Part shown: piece by piece, positions 24,241 to 36,642 of the stretch | Numbering within the stretch: position 1 is the first letter of the stretch | How the letters are laid out: each line of letters opens with the position of its first letter | Assembly (NCBI GenBank): GCA_029718625.1 | Contig: CM056376.1 | Location: forward strand, 118,943,722 to 119,007,721 | Direction of reading: 5' to 3' | Length of the DNA stretch: 64,000 nt | Source of the DNA: Synaphobranchus kaupii | Taxonomy: Eukaryota; Chordata; Actinopteri; Anguilliformes; Synaphobranchidae | The notes under the pieces: generated by a model | Told to the model about the DNA's origin: nothing | Databases searched by the model: none | What the model saw: only the letters and a program-made list of their open reading frames with translations | Program-made: the position numbers and the translations under genes

Positions 24241-25455
24241 GTGTAAAGTGTTATGAATGAACTGGGATTAATTCAAATAAATCTGGTGATATCATCCAAA
24301 GACAAATCATTGCTGACCAATAAATGACACAGTAAATAATATTATGTTAGATAAGACTAAATTGTAGATCTCTGATACAGATACATGACAGTAGGTTTTG
24401 CTTCCATTCAAAATGTTTATAAATTCAATTTTGTTCAAATATAAATGGCACGTGGCTTCATGCTGACAAGCTTGAAGTGAATGAGGAATGCTGCAACATG
24501 CCCAGCCCAGAGTGTGAGAGAGATAATTCATTCCATGGTCCTGTGGTAATCATGTGGGCTGAGGTTTTCCACTTGAAGGTCTTTGTTCTCTTTGGATATG
24601 TGCCTGGAATGGGTCTCCATGGGTCTGGCCCGAGCAGGTGGGGGGCAGGGGCTGGGTGTTGAAGTAGAATAGGGATAATGAAGTAAGGATAGGATGTTGG
24701 TGTCATTGCTTTTCACATAACAATCAGAAAGAAGCCACACCAATCAGGGTGTATGCTGGTAAATAGAAAAAGAACAACACAGAAAGCAATTGGTGCATAC
24801 TTTCTGTTTATACTTCCCTGGGTCCCTTAAGTTATCTAGAAAGTATAAGGAGACGATATCCACCAATCACCATTGGCATTGTTGTATTGTTACCAAAGTA
24901 CTGCATTATTGGTGGTGCTCCAGTCTGGTGTCTACGCAAAAGGTTAAATCACAACCGTCATGTCCCTGCTTTATTATCCCTGAGGTAGAATAGGACGAGG
25001 ATTTTGTCTTGGTCCCGAGCATTTGTCATCACATCTCATATTTGTGTATTCCTCTCCAGATTATCACACCAATCTGACATGCTCCCACCCTGGAGAGTAC
25101 TGTATACAGTACACTACTACTGTTTAGTTCATTTCAACCACAGTTGCCAATTCAAAATTCACTTGCAACAATTTATATTTACATTTTACATTTAAAATAG
25201 TGCCAATTGTAACATTTTGTGCCCTTTCCAAAAAAAATTTAAACAAACTAATCAATGCTGGGGCAGGTCTGTGCATTGGTCCATCAATTCCAAGATGACC
25301 AAATTTAGCAATCACACTGAAGAGACCAAGGCCAGAATCAGCATTGGTCATTAACTTTGACTTTCAAGCGCTATGCTTTTTATTCACAAACTCAGTTTGG
25401 CGAGTTAGTTTTTACAATTGCCAAAATGTTTTTTTTTAAACTCAGGAATGGTGAG
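24241..25455. other. Unique DNA
   Basis: No gene or repeat boundary seen. An AT-rich stretch lies near 25170-25250. Confidence 0.5.
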
Positions 25456-25464
25456 AAACCTTAA

Positions 25465-26581
25465 AGGATAAGTTCGCTATTTTGGACCTTGGACCCTATT
25501 TGCGGTCTGTCTTCCATGAACCTGACACATTGAGTCCATATTTTCGCTGATCGGTCCATTGAGCTAGCTACAGATTTCCTGTAGGCTCTCACTGGGCTAC
25601 AATAGAAGTCAACGGGGCAATTAGAAATGTTATGGAAAAACAACGATAAATGTGCTTTTATAGCTCAGTGTGTATTCTTACGGTCTCAGTATGCTCTCCT
25701 GTGAAATGTAGGCTATCGCAAACGCAAACCGAACGTTGAAACAACAGTTCCATTTGAAACAGAACTATTTCTCCGACCGCACTACCTCGCACTGTAAACT
25801 TCCGCAGTCTAGCTACGTTGTAGAGAGGCCGCTTGAAAAGCAGTTGATCACAAATCCTGACCTCCCGTTGGAGTTTACTAGCTAGTAGCCTACAGCAGAA
25901 CTATTTGTAACGCAGTGTTTGTAATCATCATTTGTAATAATTTACATTACCTGTGCAACTTCAGCCTCTCTCTCTTCTCTTGCTCTCTTATCATCCATCT
26001 CTTGTAGTTCCGTGTCCGTGTATTCTGGCTCAAATCTGTAGCCAGTAACGTCAAAGTCAAAATCGAATTCTTCGTCTTCGTAATCATTATAGTCATCCAT
26101 CATCCAAGTTTTTTTGTGGAAATTGTAGCCTACGTTGCTGCAGGTAAACAAATGCAGACTGCTCACATAGATAGTTTCGTAAACGGCCGGCACACCTTCC
26201 CGCTCCCCCACCCCCGACACATAGCACTCCGCGGGAGCAGCGAAAACAAGCAACAGAGAAATGCTTACTTCCAAGCCATGCCAAGCACGTAAAAATGTTC
26301 GGATTGAGATACATTTCACAGGAGAGCATACTGATACCGGTAACAATACACCCTGAGCTTCCCGTCTCATTTATTGTACATGAAAGCACATTTATCGTTG
26401 TTTTTCCATAACATTTCTAATTGCCCCGTTGACTTCTATTGTAGCCCAGTGAGAGCCTACAGGAAATCTGTAGCTAGCTCAATACTGGACCGATCAGCGA
26501 AAATATGGACTCAATGTGTCAGGTTCATGGAGAAGACAGACCGCAAATAGGGTCCAAGGTCCAAAATAGCGAACTTATCCT
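25465..26581. mobile_element. TTAA-flanked DNA transposon with about 250-bp terminal inverted repeats
   Basis: The left arm 25465-25710 starts AGGATAAGTTCGCTATTTTG and the right arm 26310-26581 ends with its complement (CGAACTTATCCT). The arms match nearly base for base for about 200 bases and then with small gaps to GTGAAATGTA. Both ends abut TTAA (25461-25464, 26582-26585), consistent with a TTAA target duplication as known for piggyBac and Kolobok elements, though TTAA could also be part of the terminus. The close match of the arms suggests fairly recent mobility. The 600-base centre carries an exon-like coding piece on the minus strand. No transposase domain is present in this copy. Confidence 0.85.
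25951..26103 (-). CDS. Exon-like acidic coding piece inside the TTAA element
   Basis: From an ATG at 26103 (MMDDYND), 51 codons run to GCACAG, followed by GTAATG, a good splice-donor context (donor bases at 25950-25949). The frame stops two codons past the donor, as expected if this is a first coding exon. The peptide is acidic at the N-terminus (residues 3-18 alternate Asp/Glu with Tyr/Phe). It then reads TGYRFEPEYTDTELQEMDD and ends in a charged helix rich in Arg and Glu. I have an unverified memory of RFEPEYT-like N-termini in proteins encoded by fish DNA transposons, so this is more likely a transposon-encoded first exon than a captured host exon. Downstream exons are absent between the terminal repeats. 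The open frame also extends upstream into the right terminal repeat, so the start is a choice based on the acidic block. Confidence 0.45.
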
Positions 26582-26585
26582 TTAA

Positions 26586-27550
26586 CGTGTAATTACATGA
26601 TCATTTCTATTTAATGAATTTGTGAGCACAAATCTGATAACTTGTATGGATACGACTTGTAATGGATACAACTATCATATGACTAGCTTTGAATAAATCT
26701 GTGTCAGAAAAAAAAGACAGCTGAATATAAACTCCAGCAAGTTAGTTATATTTCCATTGTAACTGTATTGCAATACTGCCAATCGCAATGGATTTTTAAC
26801 GCGATGAATGATGTCATTGCTGCAAGATGGAGAGAAAATCTGGAATGTGTGTAATACATGAGTCTCTTGTGACGCGTAAATCTGGCCCTGCTGGTGTTAT
26901 CAATTTTACTGCCGGTCAAAAATACAGCTGTTTTTCCCATTGTCTTTAAATCGTAATGCTCTCGGACACTAAATTATTTCAGTTTGCGTAATGATTATTT
27001 GATTGGGATTGGACAAATTAACGTCCAGATTGATGGGCATGAATTTGACTGTGGCCTAAATTCACTATAGCCTTTCTGACCATTTTCAGCAGCTCCCCAT
27101 TTAGCTCTTTCCCAAAGAAATGTCCCTGAAGCTCTAAAAAATAATAAATGAGATTTGTGGTTGAAGCAACGTGCTAGCCTGATGCCTTTACATTTTGACA
27201 CTTTGTGCACTGCCATGGGGTGGTCTCGAGCTGGAAGTCCAAAGTTTGGCTTGGTCCCACAACCTATCAGGTCAGGAAGCAGATTGTAATGTTGCTCGTC
27301 TCCCTAACCTCTATTCAGACATCAAGCAGAACATATTTTTACCCCTCCTCCTCCTCCCACCAAGACTGCAGAGGAGAAATTAAGCACTGGGCCTTTGTGA
27401 GACATAAATCATGGGCTTTAAATGCCAGAGAGTCGAGGAAACCCTCAATCATTGTACAATTGCTCTGAAAGTCCTGGTTCTTGTAAAGAAATTAACCTCG
27501 GACCAGTTATACTTTATGAGAACAAGAAAAATGCATCAGTTAGCATCACT
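26586..27550. other. Unique DNA
   Basis: No feature recognised before the poly(C) tract. Confidence 0.5.
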
Positions 27551-27555
27551 GTACA

Positions 27556-27574
27556 CCCCCCCCCCCCCCCCCCC
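27556..27574. repeat. Poly(C) tract
   Basis: Nineteen C bases, followed by GCC and CCACCA units. Confidence 0.95.
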
Positions 27575-27783
27575 GCCTCCACCACCACCACCCAAATAAT
27601 TCCAGCCCAAGAAAACCCAGCAAATGTAAACTTTGGTGTAGGTTTTCACATTTCACTTTTTCACATTGCCAGTTGCATAGAGTCCAATCAAGATCAGTTA
27701 TGTCACAACCCAAATATATATTTCCACTTTGTTCTGTTAAAGGCTTTTAATTTCCTGGGTGTAATGACCCCTATGTTGGTGTA

Positions 27784-27786
<3 letters not shown>

Positions 27787-27837
<51 letters not shown>
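27787..27837. repeat. (AT)n microsatellite
   Basis: About 25 AT units directly abut the left end of the Tc1 derivative that follows, perhaps because TA is its insertion target. Confidence 0.95.
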
Positions 27838-27840
<3 letters not shown>

Positions 27841-28306
27841 TGCTGCTCAAAAGTTTGTGAACCCTTTAGAATGTTCTGTATATCAGCATAAATTCGATCT
27901 AAAATGTGATCACATCTTCATCTAAGTCCTAAAACTTGAAAGTGAACCCAGAGGGTTCTAGTATCGCTTGTAACAGTACCTGGAAATAAGATATTGAGAG
28001 TCTTTTGATATTGATGGGTCACAGACTTCAGGAAGTAACAGCATGCAAGGGATATGTGATCAAATATTAAATATGATACTTTAAAAATATGTATGATCCA
28101 AGGGTTCACATACTTTTTCCAACAAAGCATTTAATGTTGGATAATTTTGCTCAATAAATAAATTATGAAAGAATAATGTTTTTTGTTGAGCTGGGTTCAC
28201 TTTATCAAGTTTTAGGACTTAGATGAAGATGTGATCACATTTTAGATCAAATTTATGCAGATATACAGACAATTCTAAAGGGTTCACAAACTTTCAAGCA
28301 GCACTG
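27838..28306. mobile_element. Non-autonomous Tc1/mariner derivative, about 470 bp
   Basis: Terminal repeats of about 110 bases: the left end starts CAGTGCTGCTCAAAAGTTTG and the right end ends with CAAACTTTCAAGCAGCACTG. The shared interior includes GTGAACCCTTTAGAAT and ATGTGATCACATCTTCATC. The left end follows TA. The right flank is AATA, so one side of the TA duplication has mutated. The centre (about 27960-28090) is related to the centre of the element at 37810. No transposase frame is left. Confidence 0.85.
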
Positions 28307-29040
28307 AATATATTCAGAACATAACTGTTAACCTAATTAACAAAAACTAGAACTGATCAATGAATTAGTTACATCTGTTCTGTATTGTATATGGGATATA
28401 TTCTCTGTGTTGTATATGAGAGGCAATTTTTTTTTCAAGGAAGAAGGAGCCCTGGTATTCATTCAGGGGGAACTCAAAATAACTTTTTACATACATGTCC
28501 CCCTCCCCCAACTGCCCAGTTTCCAAGTTTCCCATGTCAAAACCTGGGTATGATTTAAACGCAGAGCCAAAATGTGTTGTTTCCCTTGATAGAAAGGCTA
28601 TGCACAACGGCCCAGAGAGATGTCATAAGCATGTTTAAGTCCCATCGTAGGCACGTTATTCTCCCTGGATTGAATCCTTACCTCCCCTTTCACAAACAGA
28701 TGGGGGGTAGTGAGAGACAGACACAGAGCGATGGAGGGGGATGGACCAGGAGAGAAGGGACCGAGTCAGAGGGGATTTAAAAAATGCAGGCAGTTCAGCC
28801 CTGTTGAAATATATAATATAATATTTAATTTCAAGAGAACAATTTTCAAGAAATCTGAAGTGGAAGAAAGTCAGGATAGTTTGAGGCCACGTCCTGCTGT
28901 TTGGCTTTAGTGAGCACCCCATCAGCCGTACAAAGCAAAAAAGAACAAAATTGTCTCAATCTGTGTGGAATTAAATCCTTCTCTGAGATAACTTTTAGGG
29001 CCTGGGTCAGGAACTGGCAGCCCAGCAATATTTTTTGGCC
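28307..29040. other. Unique DNA
   Basis: No feature recognised. Confidence 0.5.
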
Positions 29041-29048
29041 AGATTAAG

Positions 29049-29094
29049 CCCCCCCCCCCCCCCCCCCCCCAAAAATAAATAAATAAATAAAATG
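29049..29094. repeat. Poly(C) then (AAAT)n
   Basis: Twenty-two C bases (29049-29070), then AAAAATAAATAAATAAATAAAA. Confidence 0.95.
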
Positions 29095-29650
29095 TATTCA
29101 GTAAAATTCTAAACAAAGTAGTGTGCACAAAGCTACAACAAAGCTGTCTGCCTATTAGCCTACACAAATGGGCTGCAAAGCAATACAATCAAGGTAAATA
29201 AATGAAATCAAATGAAATCAGCGTACTCCAACTTGAGATATTCCTGTTGTACTGTCCTCCTGTCTTGCTACATTTGTCTATACAGCAGGCCTACTATTAC
29301 TACTAATCTACTACTAGTAGCCTAGTGGCTGCATCACATTCATTGCTTCTTAGGTAGTACTTTATTCGATTCAGATTTGAAAATGATCTCTCGGCAGAAG
29401 CCACAGTCACAGCAATTGTTAAAAAGAGCTTAAATGCCTGGCAACTGGGCAGAAGGGACTGTTACACCAGTTCAGCAAGATCTTTAATTGAGCCTTACTT
29501 TCTCCTTAAATTCTGGCCTCTATGTGTTATGGAAAGGGATTAACTGTATAGGAAACTCTGAGGGCAGTCTGAATCTGGTGGGAGCTGCAAGCTGCTCACT
29601 ATAACATTAGCTAGTTAGGCGCATGTTAAATTTGTATGTTTTCTTGTACA
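29095..29650. other. Unique DNA
   Basis: No feature recognised. ACTACTA-type short repeats occur at about 29290-29325. Confidence 0.45.
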
Positions 29651-29653
29651 ATT

Positions 29654-29825
29654 TCATTACATTACAGGCAATTAGCAGACGCTCTTATCCAAAGCTTTTA
29701 GCATTTTTACATAGTAGCCTATCCATTTATACACTGAAGCAATTCAGGTTAAGTACCTTGCTCAAGAGAAAACGGCAGTGTCCTACCTGGGAATTGAACC
29801 TGCAACCTTTGGGTTATAAGCCCAA
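29654..29825 (-). mobile_element. tRNA-derived SINE, 5' truncated
   Basis: On the minus strand: the part after the A box, then the B box GGTTGCAGGTTCAATTCCC, the body word GAGCAAGGTACTTAACCTGA, and the tail GGATAAGAGCGTCTGCTAAT ending in CTGTAATGTAATG. This is a widespread teleost SINE layout with a LINE-derived 3' tail. The A-box end is missing past about 29825. Confidence 0.75.
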
Positions 29826-30190
29826 TTTCATGTGAGCTCAGGACTATTGCAAGGAGCTTGTACTATAACTTAGTTATCCTTCAGTTTCCACTGGAAAGGT
29901 ACTTAGCCTATTACTACTATATTGTGAGATCATGATGCTCCATCACCGAGAAGAGGTATTCAGTCCAGTGGATTGACATAACCTCGGTTTGTATAACATT
30001 CACAGAGCTGTCGGTATACTTTCTGGTGATGTGTTTTATTTTCATAAGAATTGTGTGGCAGTATATAATATAGCCTACAAACTGTTACCTAACAGCAAAA
30101 TAAGGAGTTTTTAAACTTGAGGTTCAATTACAGCAGTTTTATGATATGTTTGCTACCTCATTCAAAACCCACAGACAAGTATACGAAAGA
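29826..30190. other. Unique DNA
   Basis: No feature recognised. Confidence 0.45.
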
Positions 30191-30192
30191 CA

Positions 30193-32279
30193 CAATGGGC
30201 CCTATCTTACACCCGGCGCTAAGCGGCGCTAACCCAAACGCAAGTGTCTTTGCTATCTTACACCCGGCGCAGGAGTCATTATAGTGCCTAACGCTCACGT
30301 CGTTTAAATACCAAGTGATCTTGCGCTCATAGCAAGTGAACTGGGCGGGTTGGTCTTAAGATGAGGTGTGGCCAGAATAATTGTTGGCGTATTGCTATCT
30401 TGAGCCAGCAGAAAGCGCTTGCGCTAAAACCACCACAAACCTGATCTAAAGTCATGTCACAGTTGTTTACATGTTATTTTAACAGCGCATGTGTCTACAT
30501 AGACGTGTGCACAACACGCGTACACCCTCCTGTCTGTTACACACAGGGACGTGTGCACAAGCATGACTAAAAATATCAATATTACAATGTGAAATATTAT
30601 TATTGTGTAGGCTATATCAAAAAATGCATAATAATAAAATGGTCCATAGGTCAAAGACCACATACCTGTCCCTCAGCAAAGGGGGGACAGGTATGTCCTT
30701 TCAGCCCACTCAACATCCAGGCGATGTGCAATGGTACATGTAAGGTTACATGTAGACTATTCGCAATTATCCTGGATCAAGCTATGACTTAGCCTATATT
30801 TGCCAATAGTTCCTGGAGCCTAATCTTCCGGGGGACAATCTTCTGTTACGGGCCCATGGCTATCCATTGAAAACTTTGCTTATAACACCTATATCAAGCC
30901 TAATGCGCAAATTGTCATTTACACCTAATGCGTGAATTGTCATTCAATGGAAAACTCGCACACTGCAATAGACGGACATTTGAGTTATGAAAATGCGCTT
31001 CAGATGTCATTACAATACAGCTCTCTACATCTAGGCCTACAGCCTGTAAGTAAATAGAATGTTTTTTACTGAAAAAAAACTGTGTCCAGTGAATATTGCA
31101 TTTATTATTTTTCAAATAGCCCAGGCTACAGATTCATTTAAATTTCACCATTTTAACTGAATTTTAACCTTATTCTTCATCCTTTATATTTTTTTAATTA
31201 CAGTGACCAGGTTTCCATACTCTCATCTTATTAAAAGCCAGCTGATTTCGCCTGTTATGCCATAACTGAACAAAACGATTGTAAAGAGAACTAAGAGTCT
31301 AATTAGAAACGAAAACAAATTTGCAGCACATTACACAATTAATTCACAATTAATTTTAATGCCATTCTCTGTATGTGCGCTTTAACTTCATGCAGGAGCA
31401 GGTCTGTTTCACCTGCTGTAAATCACACTTTTCACTGTCTTCCCAAGAAAGTGGAAAGTGGGTTTTAAAGCGTTGGTCACATTTCCATAAGCAGGACATT
31501 ATAAAACAAGGGAAAATATGTGAACCCATGGGTTGCCAACCTGACAGCTTTATTGTATTTAGTGTCATCATTAAGGCAAAATAACAGTATTTATGCTATT
31601 AATCAATATTACAATGTAGGTAATGAACTTCGGATGAAGCTTGAACTTCAAGAACTCCATGAGAACAGCCGCATGGAATTGATGTTTGACAATGCTTCAT
31701 TGCATAATCAAACGAAATTCGTTAAACAAAGCAGGCTAATTTGGCGTTGTCTAAGGTCAGACGGAAGCCATTGGTAGTTTATTCTCAGCTGTTGCAGGTG
31801 CTTTTAACAGAATTTAACCGCATACAGTATATTTTGTAAAATAACAGTACTGTCAGGAATTACCGGGAACCCGTGCCGGTGTTAAACCCTAATGTTAACG
31901 ATTATTATTGTGTATATCAAAACATGTCATAATGGTTATTCCGAATAATATTGATCATACTATTGATCCATATAGCCTATTCCTTGATCACACAACACAC
32001 GCACAAGCTTTTTTCCCCATCATATAAGCAATCCGCCAAGGTGGAAAAGCAGGCTTTTAAAGGGAATGGGATATGACATTTTTATTGGTTTATTGCATTG
32101 TACGCCCAAGACACACCTACAATTAATGAAGAGGCTAGGTTCAGCCCATCAGTATCTTGTGCTTTAGTTAGTGCTCAAATAATGAGCCATCTAAGTAGCA
32201 AAAGTGGACTTATGCCCTAAATGCACTTGCGCCTAGCGTTTTAGACGATGTGCCTAGATCGTCAAGATAGAGTCCAATG
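30193..32279. mobile_element. Possible 2.1-kb inverted-repeat DNA element without coding capacity
   Basis: The left end CAATGGGCCCTATCTTA and the inverted right end CATTGGACTCTATCTTG agree at 13 of 17 bases. Both subterminal regions contain words typical of a fish repeat I remember (GCGCTAAC and CGCAAGTG at the left; the complement ACGCTAGGCGCAAGTGCATT at the right). The flanks (GAAAGACA, TGAATTAT) do not show an 8-base duplication. The interior has no recognisable transposase, and open frames are at most 85 codons. It could be one old element or two relics facing each other. Confidence 0.5.
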
Positions 32280-32980
32280 TGAATTATATTTCATACAGTA
32301 CACTGCCCCCAAAATTAATATTTATAAACTTTATTTCAGTGGCCTCGGACAAAAAAACGTTGAGGTGAATAGATTGGATTGACAGAAACTAATCACTGCT
32401 CGCTCCAAGAACTTCACGTTATTACATTTCATTCAACCTTTTCATGAGGGTCTTTGTAGGCTATCAGTTAGTCATCATCAATACTACCAACCAGCGACTA
32501 TGACAAAAGTAAAATCACACATTTATTCTTACTCTTATGTATTATGGGAATAATTAGATTGAAAATATGACTGTAAACCCCTCAATTTGGTAGAAAAAGG
32601 CAGGTTTCTCCATTAAACCGCTAGGCATCAAGTTGCACATTGTTGGACCGCACATACAGCATTCAAATGTATTCTTGGATAAAAGAGCACTTTAATCTTA
32701 TGCATCTGTACTGTTGGGACTCTATACCGTCTCTCTGATGGCATAAGCTGAATGTAATGCATGGGAGCTGTCACCGGTGGTATTATCATTTTTTGGACAG
32801 TCTGGATGCTTAAATATGGACTTTCCGACTAACAACAAAAAGACAAAAACTAAGGCCTGGATGTTCCTTTGACAAGGCATATGATTATTAAAAGGCTGTG
32901 TGCTTTGATATGAAGTGAAAGGAATTAAGTGATACAGCTCTGTAGGACATTTATCTGTATTTCACTACTTTGCCATCAGA
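32280..32980. other. AT-rich unique DNA
   Basis: No feature recognised. Confidence 0.5.
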
Positions 32981-32984
32981 GTCA

Positions 32985-33126
32985 CCAATTGTGCGTACAC
33001 ATGGGTCATAATTTTGGTAAATGTGCCCATGTTTTGACAGAATTCGTTTTTATAAATCCCAAATCTGTGGGGAAAGTGGCATACACCTATTTTTTGTGCA
33101 TACGCACTGTTTATAAATGAGCCCCC
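32985..33126 (-). mobile_element. Truncated end of a DNA repeat
   Basis: The right end reads GTGCATACGCACTGTTTATA and AATGAGCCCCC. Inverted, it is GGGGGCTCATTTATAAACAG, a terminus common among fish dispersed repeats as I remember them. Upstream words (GTGCGTACACATGGGTCATA) fit the same family. No partner terminus was found, so it is a one-ended relic. Confidence 0.4.
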
Positions 33127-33900
33127 AGGTTTGTAACCTACTTAATTAAGGGATACACTAGAGCACTACAGAAAAAGGCATAACTTTTCACATAACACTT
33201 TTTACAGCACGGAATGCAGACTATTTCTGAAATTATGGTTTTTGCGAGGCTTCACAATCACAGCTGGATGCTGTGTTACAAAATACAGTGACAGAGAGGA
33301 ATCAGGGAACAGGAACAAAGGGGAAGCAATTAGCGGTTCACCAGCGAGCAAGTAAATAAACACAATTTGAGTGACAATAGATCTTCATCTCTGCTGCATT
33401 GTGTATGCGCCGCGTTGCTGTGCTCACACTCACGTATACTTATGAACAGACGGTGTAGCGGCTTTTCTATTTCTCTCCATTTCAGTGTCTGAGGAGAGGT
33501 GAGAATCCTGCTACAGAAACAGCTTGATAGACTGTCAGAAGGCTCTAGCGGCAATTAATTAAGTGATACGTGTAAGACAAGTGCAATAACAGAGAGGGAG
33601 AAAAACTTTTCTTTTTTTTTTTGCAAGATGCATTACGCATACGTTTCAGTATTTTTAACAAGGCTTAGATTTTACACTGTTGCAGTCATGTTAATGAGTA
33701 TTATATTTGGGTTATAAAATAACATAAATCATATAAGTCTCTGCATACATTGATTAAATAGCCTCCTTTATAAATATTCATAAGGTATATTTGTTATCAA
33801 GGATTCAGCTATTTCTTCCGTCCTACAACACCTCAAAAATAAACAGAGATTAACAAAAATGAGAAAACAGGCAAGTCTAGGCTTACTTATAATACGTATA
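33127..33900. other. Unique DNA
   Basis: No feature recognised. A T-run lies at 33611-33622. Confidence 0.5.
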
Positions 33901-33904
33901 TAGT

Positions 33905-34500
33905 ATAATGCTGTTGACAATTTAGTTTACAATTTAGCCAAAGTGACTTACAAAAGTACATTTCACATGGCAAGCAAATGAAACCGTGTTTGAGCGGCTG
34001 CCAGTTGCTCAAAAAGATGGGACAGCCAGCTGGCGAGAGGATGCTGAACTGAGAGGTCTGCTTGGAGTGTTTTTATGCGATTGCTATCTGAAGACAGGAA
34101 GCAGTGGTACCACTCGCAACTTTGAAAAAAAAGTGTACAGATTAATTGGCTGGATAGGGGTATAATTTATGTACCTATATGGTGCCACCCCAGTGACAAG
34201 AATTTGTACCTTTTAAGTACATTTTCTCTGAGAGTTTGCCATAAGGAGGGATAACTAGACCTAGATAGAATAGGTAGAACTCGATAAAAAGTGATTTAGT
34301 GTAAAGAGGGGATGACCAAGGCTCTGTACGTTGTGGGACACCAGTCAAGAGGGAGTGGGGGGGGGGTGGTTGATAGTGGTCATGTAGGTTGAGGATGGAG
34401 CTGACCAGTGTTAGGAGAGCAGTCTCAGCAGAGCTGCCAGACTTGAAAAGCGATTGGATGGGAGTGTGGGAGAAAGAGAGTCACTCGATTTCAGGCTGCA
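33905..34500 (+). repeat. Diverged dispersed repeat, possibly LINE-associated
   Basis: It begins with a degraded fish SINE/LINE-tail motif (AGCCAAAGTGACTTACAAAA). It continues with words seen in dispersed teleost repeats (GACAGCCAGCTGGCGAGAGG, CTGAACTGAGAGGTC, GGACACCAGTCAAGAGGG). Assignment is from memory, boundaries are vague and no coding frame survives. Confidence 0.35.
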
Positions 34501-35715
34501 TACTTGAGAGTTTCTGAAAAACATTCAAACATAGACATTGCTTAAATGAAGATGGCTATTGCTTTGTTGCAGATTTAGTGTTTCCTTTGTAGACTGTAAT
34601 GTGGCCATTGCTCTGAACATTATTTTATATGTCCTCTGTTATATGATGCTCTTCTTCACTGAGTAGAACAATTTCTGTTTTTTATGAAGACTTTCTCATA
34701 CCTGACTGTGCATTTCTCAAGAAACTGGACAAAGATTTTTTTTTAAAAACTTAACTGGCAGAAGATCAATTAAAGGGAACTGTTCTGATCTCAGCTTGTA
34801 TGGTTAAACAATTTCCCTGGAGCAGCGCGTGCATTTGAGTGAATTTACAAGACATGACAGTACATTAACCATCACCAAGGACTTGGTGACTGACGAGTCA
34901 GTTAAGTGGTCAGGGTATGAATGAACGCCACTTTTGTGCTTGGATTTCCAAAGGTTGCTTCATTCTTTTTTAATCAGACTGTGAGTGATAAATGCCAGTC
35001 ACCTGGGACAAAGATTGACATGGAGCAAAATATTTCTGGACTTTAAGTGTGTATGGAGTGCTCACAGTCCTTTTCAGTATAACCTTTTTCATGTACACCC
35101 TACTTATGTCACATTATATTTAATTAAACTCACTGTTTTGAAATAATAAAAAGAAAATCATGCAAAATCACACAAAGAAAAATACAGCCAGTCTCACTTA
35201 AATTAATATCCTGCCCTTAAACAACTGTCATATGCCTTTACAACTGATGTTATAATGGCCTTTGACATAAATACAGTTTTAATAAATATTGCCAGTGCAA
35301 AATCTATTATTAAATGTCTTCAGTCCATGTGCAGCCACAGATGAGTAACTTCAGAAGAAGTCATTCTTAAGAAAGTTTTCATTTCTAAAAAGCCTGCAGC
35401 ATTCATCGTTTAGCAATGTGCTATATTCTTGATAGACAAGATATATTAGTGATAACTGCTCCTGTTGAACTGTGCAATGTTCAGGAATTTTACCATTACA
35501 AGGTCACTACACTTGAGCTAGAAGGTCTGTGCATACATAGGTACTGAGGTAGCCTATTTATTAGCCGTGAAGAACACTGCTGTATGCACGTAACACTACG
35601 TGTGGCTTGTCAGAAATATCAGCCTGCCCTAGATTAGCACAGTTTACTGCAGTGGAACGATGGGGGTTCAGTGCCTTGATTAACAAAGGTTTGTTTTCTT
35701 CATCGGGTTGAGGAT
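34501..35715. other. AT-rich unique DNA
   Basis: No feature recognised. Confidence 0.5.
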
Positions 35716-35719
35716 TCAA

Positions 35720-35900
35720 AAATGTGTTGCACGTATTAGAGTAAAGACAACATTGGAGACATGCATTTCCAGTGAGCTTGGACGCGCACCTAATTGCGAC
35801 AGCTCTTTCGATAATTTTACCATGGGCAATTGTAATAAAGCTATTGGTTTCTCATCTAATTCCCCAACAAGTTATTGGGCACCAGGAACAGGTGATATGT
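35720..35900. promoter_or_regulatory. Candidate conserved noncoding element
   Basis: Unique block with several homeodomain cores (CCTAATTGCG, GATAATTTTACC, CAATTGTAATAAAG, TCTAATTCC) in about 150 bases. Enhancer role inferred only. Confidence 0.27.
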
Positions 35901-36640
35901 GCAATAGAACATAGCTGGAGACTTGCCATTGCCATTTCTTGAGAACACAATTTCCCAGCATGCATCTTTTCTTTGGCTTTCTTTAAAATATTTTTTTCCC
36001 CTTGCTTTCTTCCTCTGATAGATCTTTCTGATATTTTGCCATTTTGCACTCGTCTTATCCTGGAGAAAGTAACATGCAAGCAAACCATGACAGGTATGCC
36101 TGGACGTTCAATAAACACCCATGTCTCTGCTCTGAAAGGTCATTGCCAAAGCCTTTGTGCCTCAGAAGATCACCATGAACTTTCACAGCTAGCGCGTGTT
36201 GGTAAATGTCAGCCCAGCCTGTGTGGGACTGGCCAGCATCTGCTGGTTCTTACCTGTCGTCCAATCGTGTCACAGGAGGTGGGAATCTCTTGGGCCTGGT
36301 TGCCATGGCTCTGAGTTATCCGCCTTCCCACCTCTCACAAAGCCTTCCACCCCAACCTAACCCCTCTGTGCCCCACTCTGCACAACAGGCCACCTTGCCT
36401 GACACCTGCTCAGCCTGGGATGTGGCCTAACCCTTGCATCTGCCAGCGAGGCTTCTCTAGGGTACTCTCTTTCCCTGATTAATGATTCGCTTTTGACTCG
36501 GCTTTTGAATACCAGGAGCCGTGTCAACTGGACTCATCCGGACTCAACCTTCTTTGAGCCTGGTCCTGTAATGGTGGCGTGACGTGTGAGGTAGGAGGGG
36601 CCAAACGCAGCAAGGGGATTCTTTAAGCACTAGGCCACTA
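35901..36640. other. Unique DNA
   Basis: Overlapping frames up to 113 codons on opposite strands; none recognised. Confidence 0.45.
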
Positions 36641-36642
36641 GG

